DNA of 64,000 nucleotides from Chaetoderma sp. LZ-2023a. Its lineage: Eukaryota > Mollusca > Caudofoveata > Chaetodermatida > Chaetodermatidae. The stretch lies in contig CM067370.1 of assembly GCA_034401795.1 (NCBI GenBank), positions 66,337,188 to 66,401,187 on the forward strand, given 5' to 3'. Below are positions 56,081 through 63,264 of the stretch, one piece after another (position 1 is the stretch's first letter; the number at the start of each line of letters is the position of its first letter). The notes beneath the pieces are model-generated. The model was not told where the DNA came from. It did not search any database and worked only from the letters and a program-made list of their open reading frames with translations. The position numbers and the translations under genes are program-made.

Positions 56081-56116
56081 GGATTGCAGACTAGACGGTC
56101 CAGCAGATCCGTAAAC

Positions 56117-56332
56117 TAAACGAAATCTAGGATTTCTTTTTTCACGAGAGAGTTGATACTTACCTCCCTAATACTTTTGATATTGCTAAATATTGGCTTT
56201 CACTCAATAAACACTCAGATTTAAAACAGTTAGGTGCCCCTACTGGGCAGGGAGTCAGAGCGTAGTCTGGCGGATGCCAGCCCCACCACCGCGCATGCGC
56301 AGACTAGCACTTCCTCTGACTAGATTATTGGC
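56117..56332 (-). repeat. 3' inverted terminal repeat of C
   Basis: Identical to that of B; its inner part is the reverse complement of 62972-63147. Confidence 0.9.
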
Positions 56333-56403
56333 TGACACACATGCAACTATTAAGAGCCTGAAGACCGAGCCTCTGTGGGGTGGAGAGGCCGGGTCCGTAT
56401 CTA

Positions 56404-56501
56404 GGGAGGTAAGTATCAACTCTCTCGTGAAAAAAGAAATCCTAGATTTCGTTTATTTCACTTCAAGAGTATACTTACCTCCCTAATACTTTTGATATTG
56501 C
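56404..56501 (-). repeat. ICR of C
   Basis: Positions 56404-56455 are the reverse complement of the left end (56117-56168) and 56456-56501 of the right end (63119-63164). Confidence 0.92.
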
Positions 56502-56631
56502 CAGAATTCGAAAGTGAATCTGGCGGGAGGGAGGCGAGGTCAAAAGACCAGCTCATCCCAATACGCTTTTCTGCGTTTAAGGCACTTAAACTTCTGAAAC
56601 TGTAAGAAAAAACAGTCAGGATTTGACTAAC

Positions 56632-56710
56632 CATCGGATAACACGACCGATGTATGAGAGATGACCGAATGTCATATGCGCTCCCCCCCCCCTCCTTCCT
56701 GGGAGGAAGA
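56632..56710 (-). other. Two small hairpins and a C-tract in the 3' region of C
   Basis: CATCGG-ATAACACGA-CCGATG is followed about 27 bp later by GCGCTC, ten C's and CTTCCT-GGG-AGGAAG. Both recur in B, D, F and J with partly changed bases. Confidence 0.55.
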
Positions 56711-57033
56711 GTCGACTGACCTCAATGTCCTATACGCTCTCTACGTACAAGTGCCATGTACTACAGGACAGAGACGAAAAAGCTCCCTTTTCGTAACTCT
56801 CAACAATGAACCACACAAATACACAAACCATCACCATATTAATAACGGGTAATCGTGACAATACAATCAACAACGGACAACACATGAACAAGACTGACCT
56901 TGTTGAAAATGGCTGCTGACATCATCTTCCCATCGGTAAAGACTGATGCAGGCCCAAAAAAGTGGGTGTTTCCATAAATTAATTGTGATATATATAAGTA
57001 ATGAGGAAATCACCTCAAAAAATATAAACCGAT

Positions 57034-59970
57034 TTATTTTTTCAAAACCGACAAGGCGAGAGGATTAGAGGTGTCACGGAGATAATGGTCTGTAAAACTT
57101 GACTCACAGTGCCACTGAGCCACCGACATAATATCATCCACAGGGACCCCATTAAATAGGGCCGTGGATGTCACTACGCCGCGGACACTGTGAGCCTTGG
57201 CCACGTCAACCTGCTTCCCGGTGGCGGATTTATGGCAAAACTGAATGCACTCCACAATCCACCTGGAAATGGTGTCCTTAGAAGCCCTCCCATGGGGTTC
57301 AATATATGACAACCATAACGCTGACTGGTCGGTGCGCCATGCCGCCGTACGTTGTTTGTACCGGCGCAGCGCCCGGACGGGACACCATGCTTTAGAATTA
57401 GGATCATATCTAGTTAAAGCAGGCAAAATAATAGGTTGACCTGGATATTTCAACGACTGATTTTTAGCCAAGAAATTAATCCTAGGTAGCAGCTTAAGGC
57501 CTTCCCCTGAAACCACAAAACGGTCATCCTCGGCTGATAAGGCATGAATCTCACTCCTACGCCTAGCCGAGGCCGCAGCAATTAAAAACACAGTCTTCAG
57601 TGTTAATAGTTTCATAGAAATGGAACTAAGTGGTTCAAAAGGCTTATCACCTAGTACTTGAAGCACTAGCGATAAACTCCAAGACGGAATCACAGGAGGA
57701 TTCCTTGGTCTTAGATTGCCCATGCCTTTAATTAATACATTCAATGTATTTACTTCATCACTTCCCCTCTTAGCCAAGCAAGGAATAACAGACATTAATG
57801 CTGACTTATAACCAGCAATAGAGTTAGGCTTGAGGCTATAGGCATCATAGAGGTGACAGAGGAAATCAGCTACTACTTGAATAGATGAATCCATTGGATC
57901 AATACATCTTTTTGAGCACCATTCTGCAAATCTGTTGATTTTATAATTATATGCTCTGGAGGTTGACCCCCTCCTGGCTTTGGCCATAAACATGGCTGCT
58001 TGCTCAGAAAAGCCCTCCTTAATTCTAGATTCCTTGACAACATCCACGCAGTCAATCTGAACATTGACGGATTGTTGTGAAGGGCCTTGCCCTGGAAGAT
58101 AATATCGTCCATCAGAGGCAGAGGAACCGGATTGCAGACCAGAAGGTCCAGCAGATCCGTATACCATGATCGGCTTGGCCAATCCGGGGCGATCAGAAGC
58201 ACTTGGCATTCCTCTTGTCTGATTTTCTGAAGAATTTTTGGAATCAGGATTGCTGGAGGGAATGCGTATGCATACATTCTCCCCCAGCTGATAGCTAACG
58301 CATCTGTTGCGAAAGCGCTTGGATCCGGAATCGGAGAGACGTACGTCGTCATCTTCGCATTCTTCTTCGTTGCGAACAAATCGATGTTGGGTTTCCCCCA
58401 ATGGTCGAACAGACGATCCGCCACACATTGATTTAGTTGCCATTCCGTGGGTAAAACACTCATCCTTCGGCTCAATGAGTCTGCAAGCAGGTTTAACCTT
58501 CCCGGAATATGAACTGCTTTCAAGGTAATCTGGTGATCCAGACACCAACATAGCAGTTTCCATGTCATCATACAGAGACTGGGCGACTTCGTTCCGCCCT
58601 GGCGGTTTATGTAAGTCACAACTGTTGAGTTGTCTGAACGAATAAGAACAATCTTGCCCTGAACTTTCTGTAAGAAATGTTCCAGGCCCAGGACTACTGC
58701 TCTTAGCTCCAGTAGATTTATATGTTCCTGTGACTGTTCCAGATTCCAAAGCCCTGATATCGTGGATTCTTCCAGGCAAGCTCCCCAGCCCTCCATCGAT
58801 GCATCTGTATACACAGTCACCTGAGGGTGGGGAGGGGTTAGCAAAACCCCCGGTAAGAGATTCTCTGTATTCAACCACCATTGCAGGTGGTGAATCAGAG
58901 GCGCCAACACTGACACATTCGAGTCCAGCGAACCTGTACTCTGGGTCCATTGTGTCATGAGAAACAACTGGATCGGCCGCCTGCGTAAGGCGGCCTGAGG
59001 AATGACTGGTTCCAACGAAACCATCAACCCCAGCATTCTCAAGTAAACCCGTGCCAGGACATGACGACTGTCGCACACTGACTGAATCAACGAGATGAGT
59101 ATTTGAACCCTCTCCTGAGTAGGATAAACATATCCTGTCTCCAGATCGAAGAACATCCCCAGGTAAACAAACTTCTGGGATGGAGTCAGCTCTGATTTTG
59201 GGAAATTGATCATCCAGCCCAAGTCTGTGAGAATTTTCAAAACAATCTCCAGATTGGCGGACAAACTTTCCCGGGTGTGCGCTTTCAACAGCCAGTCGTC
59301 TATGTACGTGTGGACTGCTATGCTTCTCCTGCGGAGGTATGCTGTGATCGCAAGAACCACACGGGTGAAAACCCGAGGAGCCGTGGAAATTCCGAAGGGC
59401 AACACCCTGAATTCCCACTGTCTGCCCTGGAATGCAAATCTCAGGAAGCGACAGAAACTCCTGTGGATGGGGATGTGGAAATAAGCGTCCTTCAAATCTA
59501 TCGACGCCGTCCACATCCCCCTCTCCAACCCCGCCAACACCGAGCGCACCGTTTCCATCTTGAAACTGGGCGTCTCGATGAACTTGTTCAATGGCTTGAG
59601 GTTGAGAATCGGTCTCCACCCACCGGTGCGTTTTGTTACCAAGAACAGGGTTGAATAGAAGCCCGGACACCTCTGTGCCGGCTGAATAGCTCCTTTTTGT
59701 ACGAGGGAATTTATCTCCTCCTCGATACACAACCTTTGATCTGGATCTCTCGGAACGGGAGTCCAGATTGGCACCAGAGACAGTCGCGACGGCGGGCCTG
59801 TCATCCACTCTGGATGATACCCCACGGAAAGCCATCGCAAGACTAAACGGTCCTGAGTTAACCGTTCCCACTCTTGCATGTGGTCGGCAAGCCGGCCTCC
59901 CACCGGTCCACCTAGGGACCGCGGTGGACACAAGGCATGCAAGAGCGGCACTGTCTCCGTCGCCATACAC
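57034..59970 (-). CDS. Tyrosine recombinase with overlapping extension, copy C
   Basis: The frame is 978 codons and reads the same as in B. Catalytic residues are Arg 804, His 927, Arg 930, His 954 and Tyr 963. Residues 1-699 overlap the RT ORF in another frame. The part outside the overlap starts in the SAM-like N-domain (about DPMDSSIQVVADFLCHLYDA). Confidence 0.85.
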   Translation of the reverse strand: MYGDGDSAALACLVSTAVPRWTGGRPACRPHARVGTVNSGPFSLAMAFRGVSSRVDDRPAVATVSGANLDSRSERSRSKVVYRGGDKFPRTKRSYSAGTEVSGLLFNPVLGNKTHRWVETDSQPQAIEQVHRDAQFQDGNGALGVGGVGEGDVDGVDRFEGRLFPHPHPQEFLSLPEICIPGQTVGIQGVALRNFHGSSGFHPCGSCDHSIPPQEKHSSPHVHRRLAVESAHPGKFVRQSGDCFENSHRLGLDDQFPKIRADSIPEVCLPGDVLRSGDRICLSYSGEGSNTHLVDSVSVRQSSCPGTGLLENAGVDGFVGTSHSSGRLTQAADPVVSHDTMDPEYRFAGLECVSVGASDSPPAMVVEYRESLTGGFANPSPPSGDCVYRCIDGGLGSLPGRIHDIRALESGTVTGTYKSTGAKSSSPGPGTFLTESSGQDCSYSFRQLNSCDLHKPPGRNEVAQSLYDDMETAMLVSGSPDYLESSSYSGKVKPACRLIEPKDECFTHGMATKSMCGGSSVRPLGETQHRFVRNEEECEDDDVRLSDSGSKRFRNRCVSYQLGENVCIRIPSSNPDSKNSSENQTRGMPSASDRPGLAKPIMVYGSAGPSGLQSGSSASDGRYYLPGQGPSQQSVNVQIDCVDVVKESRIKEGFSEQAAMFMAKARRGSTSRAYNYKINRFAEWCSKRCIDPMDSSIQVVADFLCHLYDAYSLKPNSIAGYKSALMSVIPCLAKRGSDEVNTLNVLIKGMGNLRPRNPPVIPSWSLSLVLQVLGDKPFEPLSSISMKLLTLKTVFLIAAASARRRSEIHALSAEDDRFVVSGEGLKLLPRINFLAKNQSLKYPGQPIILPALTRYDPNSKAWCPVRALRRYKQRTAAWRTDQSALWLSYIEPHGRASKDTISRWIVECIQFCHKSATGKQVDVAKAHSVRGVVTSTALFNGVPVDDIMSVAQWHCESSFTDHYLRDTSNPLALSVLKK

Positions 59971-60059
59971 ACCGGCGTGGTCCTTACCGCGGTAAGCGCC
60001 CTGTCAGGAACGATAACCACGCCCAGATCCTCGCGCGACCCGCCCCGCCCCGCGCGCAC
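57873..60059 (-). CDS. RT - RNase H - methyltransferase-like ORF, copy C
   Basis: The frame is 728 codons and reads the same as in B, with RT, RNase H and methyltransferase-like motifs at the same positions (SIDLKDAYFHIP, TYIDDW, YTDAS, RSDNSTV, YAYAFPP). The methyltransferase-like part has YAFPP where Dam enzymes have (D/N)PPY, so methylation activity is uncertain. Confidence 0.92.
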   Translation of the reverse strand: MRAGRGGSREDLGVVIVPDRALTAVRTTPVCMATETVPLLHALCPPRSLGGPVGGRLADHMQEWERLTQDRLVLRWLSVGYHPEWMTGPPSRLSLVPIWTPVPRDPDQRLCIEEEINSLVQKGAIQPAQRCPGFYSTLFLVTKRTGGWRPILNLKPLNKFIETPSFKMETVRSVLAGLERGMWTASIDLKDAYFHIPIHRSFCRFLRFAFQGRQWEFRVLPFGISTAPRVFTRVVLAITAYLRRRSIAVHTYIDDWLLKAHTRESLSANLEIVLKILTDLGWMINFPKSELTPSQKFVYLGMFFDLETGYVYPTQERVQILISLIQSVCDSRHVLARVYLRMLGLMVSLEPVIPQAALRRRPIQLFLMTQWTQSTGSLDSNVSVLAPLIHHLQWWLNTENLLPGVLLTPPHPQVTVYTDASMEGWGACLEESTISGLWNLEQSQEHINLLELRAVVLGLEHFLQKVQGKIVLIRSDNSTVVTYINRQGGTKSPSLCMMTWKLLCWCLDHQITLKAVHIPGRLNLLADSLSRRMSVLPTEWQLNQCVADRLFDHWGKPNIDLFATKKNAKMTTYVSPIPDPSAFATDALAISWGRMYAYAFPPAILIPKILQKIRQEECQVLLIAPDWPSRSWYTDLLDLLVCNPVPLPLMDDIIFQGKALHNNPSMFRLTAWMLSRNLELRRAFLSKQPCLWPKPGGGQPPEHIIIKSTDLQNGAQKDVLIQWIHLFK

Positions 60060-62064
60060 CTCGGTGCACGGGCGGCTGCCTGGCTGACGGCGGCTGAGGA
60101 GCCTGCGCCCCCCTCACTGCTGGCCGAATCGCACGCGGCCGAGGCCGGCGCTGCGACGGCGGCTGGCCTCTGACTTGGCCAGCACCACCTCGAGCCTGCA
60201 GGGGACGATACGCAGGGGCCGCGGCGCGAACGTTAGCACGACGCAGTACCTCAAACTGTTCGCGCAGCGCCCTCTGGTTATTCACCAGGGTGACCGTCTC
60301 CTGGAGGTGGCGACATCCCTCACCTCCAAAAAGACCAGGACCCGTCATAGGCGTACGGAGTAGCCTATTATACAGGTCCTGAGACGGGCACAAATTGTCC
60401 AGGGCAAATGTGCGTCTTGCCCTGACACTCCTGGTCACCGCCCGCGTCATACAGTCCAGCGCCAGGTTAATACCATCCTGGATGGTTCGCTGGACCGCGA
60501 GCGGGCCTGGCTGGCGCGATGCGGATGCCGTTACTACCCCCTGTAACAGCTGGGAGACGTGGGACAGAGCGGCAATCGAAGCCCTCCCACTCTCCTCCGC
60601 ATCACGCAACGCGGTATTCGCCGAACGCAACGCATTCGCGCACAAGACCCCCGCGTCAGAACGGGATCCTGGCCGCGTATCCTCACCCAAAGCCGCGCGG
60701 TCATCCACGCTGGGCTTGGGTACCACACCGTACCGCTGGTAGTCCAGGGGCACGATGCGACAACGCTTGGCCACCTCGCGAGGGGCCTTCGCGAGACGTC
60801 CACTCGTGTTAATGGACGCCTCCGCCGCCTTGAACATGTCAACGACATGCTCCGCCAGCGGCAGAGAAGGCATAGCGTTAGCAGTTGGTTTCCCAGCTAA
60901 CCACGGCGTGTGAACACGGTGGCTAGCCGACTGCTCCACGGGCAGATCAGGCCTAACGCTCACCAACCACTGGCAAGCGTCATACCAATCCTCCTCCGTG
61001 GCTAACTGCGAGCGCTCTACAAGACGGGGTCCTTCGTCTTCCTCCTGAGCGCAAGCAGTACTTGACGGCGGGTACGCTGATACACCTGGCAAGCCAGGGA
61101 AAACATGCGGGCCTGTCAGCACCGGCATGAGAATATCACTGGTTTGACCAGGAGCAGGCACCGCGGTAGAGCGCGGGGTATATATAGCCCTACCACGGGC
61201 CCGGCCAGCACCAGCTACACTCTCGGCAAGCCGAGGTATGCGGTACCGCTGGCCATCAGCAGCGCCCTGGGCCACCACCTGAACCGCGGACCTTACTCCA
61301 GGGTGAGTAATACCGTGGAAAAAAGCGCCTGTATTCCCCGCGAGGGGTGCACAAACGTCTTCATCCATGTCCGCGTCGTCAGACGGCGACCCTAGCAGGT
61401 AATCCTCATCACCCTGGTCAGAAAGATTAGACCCCGGGTCAGCAAAGAGAGCTAACCCGGGCTGACCAGGAACGGTGCCATAGGAGGTACTGGCCACCGC
61501 GGCGTGCGGATACCCCTGGACTGATAAGCAGCCAGCGGGTTCCAGCGACAACCGTCCACGGTCCCCTATCGGCGCGGCAATAAGCCTGCTGCCAGGGCCG
61601 TGGAACGCCCCCTCTAATGGGGCCACCTCTGAATCGTCGGACAACGGAAGCGGACTAAGGAAAATCGATCCAGAGGCGGGGATTACCTGCTCCGAAGCCG
61701 ATGATGAGGACAATAAAGGATCTGGTCCAGGAAGCATGCCACGAAGCAACCCTGGAACCAAATCTTTTATTGTCCTCCTCATCTCTCCCAACATCTCGGT
61801 CCGGAAGGTCTCCATATCCACCGCGGACGAGACCTTCCCCTTACCCTTCTCACTTACAACCTCTCGTTTCCGCTTCTTCTTCTTCTCCTCCACTACCACC
61901 TTGTCCGTCGCCTGTAAGCAGCACAAGAATTCGGACATTAACTCGCCCCCCCAGTGCTTACATATGTCACAATTAATCAACGGACCACAAGGGCTACATC
62001 GATAACACAGATGCGGCCAGAACTTCACATGCATAAAACGTCCACAGGACGCGCAACCCGGTCC
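60004..62064 (-). CDS. Gag-like ORF1, exon 2, copy C
   Basis: The frame runs 686 codons from acceptor CCTGTTTCAG at 62065 to TGA at 60004. Domains are as in copy B: Cys/His module, Lys-rich patch, acidic Ser/Pro region, conserved core and basic Arg/Gly/Gln tail. One substitution relative to B was seen near 60658. Confidence 0.78.
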   Translation of the reverse strand, partial: GPGCASCGRFMHVKFWPHLCYRCSPCGPLINCDICKHWGGELMSEFLCCLQATDKVVVEEKKKKRKREVVSEKGKGKVSSAVDMETFRTEMLGEMRRTIKDLVPGLLRGMLPGPDPLLSSSSASEQVIPASGSIFLSPLPLSDDSEVAPLEGAFHGPGSRLIAAPIGDRGRLSLEPAGCLSVQGYPHAAVASTSYGTVPGQPGLALFADPGSNLSDQGDEDYLLGSPSDDADMDEDVCAPLAGNTGAFFHGITHPGVRSAVQVVAQGAADGQRYRIPRLAESVAGAGRARGRAIYTPRSTAVPAPGQTSDILMPVLTGPHVFPGLPGVSAYPPSSTACAQEEDEGPRLVERSQLATEEDWYDACQWLVSVRPDLPVEQSASHRVHTPWLAGKPTANAMPSLPLAEHVVDMFKAAEASINTSGRLAKAPREVAKRCRIVPLDYQRYGVVPKPSVDDRAALGEDTRPGSRSDAGVLCANALRSANTALRDAEESGRASIAALSHVSQLLQGVVTASASRQPGPLAVQRTIQDGINLALDCMTRAVTRSVRARRTFALDNLCPSQDLYNRLLRTPMTGPGLFGGEGCRHLQETVTLVNNQRALREQFEVLRRANVRAAAPAYRPLQARGGAGQVRGQPPSQRRPRPRAIRPAVRGAQAPQPPSARQPPVHRGARGAGRVARGSGRGYRS

Positions 62065-62826
62065 CTGAAACAGGGCAAAGGACAAGGAGTATGAGCAACT
62101 AGTTAAGCTTAGAAACTCAATCCAACTCAAGGAGAAGGAAAACGATCATAAAGATCAATATACATCAAAAACCAGCCTAGCGCTTGAATTGCTAATAAAT
62201 ACATAGCCAGCTGATTATGACGTCATTAATCCCGTGACAGGAAAAATTCGATCCCAACAAAACATCCAAGTGCAAAGACGAATTGTATGCTGAATGGATA
62301 AGTTGACTACACAACCATCAGATACATATAGATAACTCTTTACTGGCAAAAATGTTAATTATCTCCCTTTGATTGTTTACAATAATTAACATCACCACAT
62401 TATCAATAACTAGATACCTGACACTTTGTATAGACAAACCATCCAACGTGACGAACCGGAAACTCCACCATCTGCACGCCTCTTAACTCTCTCCACCTCA
62501 TGGGGAAGGAATTGGAACAAGAGGGCAAAGTGAGAAGACCTTTATACCAGGCCTCCAACTCACTGGGCATAATTTTTCATTTGGTTAGATAACCTAACAG
62601 TGTTAGTAGGAAATGGAACCATGGTGGAGAGAATACTAATTCTCTGGTACTGTGACGTCACAACCTAGCGTCATACAGACCTGTGGACAGAAACAGAAAG
62701 AGAAATTAGTCCTAGGTAGCACCGAGTTGACCTAAACCAACTAACTAAGGCGCTTATCACGGTAAACGCGAGTCCCGGAAACACAATACACCGGGAAGAA
62801 AACTCGCTAATTTTACTAGAAGTCAC

Positions 62827-62877
62827 CTGATTTAAAGGTCCTCCGTCCTCCTGTGGCGACGTATTCCTATCCGCCAT
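62827..62877 (-). CDS. Gag mini-exon 1, copy C
   Basis: MADRNTSPQEDGGPLNQ ending CAG|GTGACT; identical to copy B. The implied leader intron is 62065-62826. Confidence 0.65.
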
Positions 62878-62971
62878 CCAAAAAAGTGACTAACACTCCT
62901 AAACAAACACCACTTAAACAGTTTAAGAGAGCGAAAAAGCTATTGAACAAAAAAACATGTGTGATCTCTTT

Positions 62972-63164
62972 GCCAATAATCTAGCAAAGAGGAAGTGCTA
63001 GTCTGCGCATGCGCGGTGGTGGGGCTGGCATCCGCCAGACTACGCTCTGACTCCCTGCCCAGTAGGGGCACCTAACTGTTTTAAATCTGAGTGTTTATTG
63101 AGTGAAAGCCAATATTTAGCAATATCAAAAGTATTAGGGAGGTAAGTATACTCTTGAAGTGAAA
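62972..63164 (-). repeat. 5' inverted terminal repeat of C
   Basis: It ends GGTAAGTATACTCTTGAAGT, then GAAA, and is followed directly by J sequence. Confidence 0.9.
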
Positions 63165-63264
63165 CATGATCGGCGTGGCCAATTCGGGGCGATCAGAAGT
63201 ACTTGACATTCCTCCTGCTTGATCTTCTGACGAATCCGTGGAATCAGGATTGTTGGAGGGTATC
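63165..63264 (-). mobile_element. DIRS family 1 copy J, continuation after C
   Basis: About 100 bp of RT-ORF sequence (CATGATCGGCGTGGCCAATT...) resume exactly where J stops at 56116. J then ends abruptly at GGAGGGTA, so its 5' two thirds are deleted here. Confidence 0.85.

Larger units (their letters stand above)
54059..56116 (-). mobile_element. DIRS family 1 copy J, 3' part (continues at 63165-63264)
   Basis: It begins TAAGAAAATTTATCAAATTT and has its own terminal repeat (54059-54276), an ICR (54349-54450) matching that end, and a recombinase pseudogene. It is cut at 56116 by element C. The terminal sequence differs from B and C, so J belongs to a separate subfamily. Confidence 0.85.
56117..63164 (-). 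mobile_element. DIRS family 1, copy C (complete, 7,048 bp, intact ORFs)
   Basis: Complete element inserted in J between GTAAAC and CATGATC, with no duplication. It is nearly identical to B; differences seen by eye lie near 56786, 60634, 60658, 61981 and 62900. All ORFs, both terminal repeats and the ICR are intact. With B it is the youngest insertion in the window. Confidence 0.96.
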
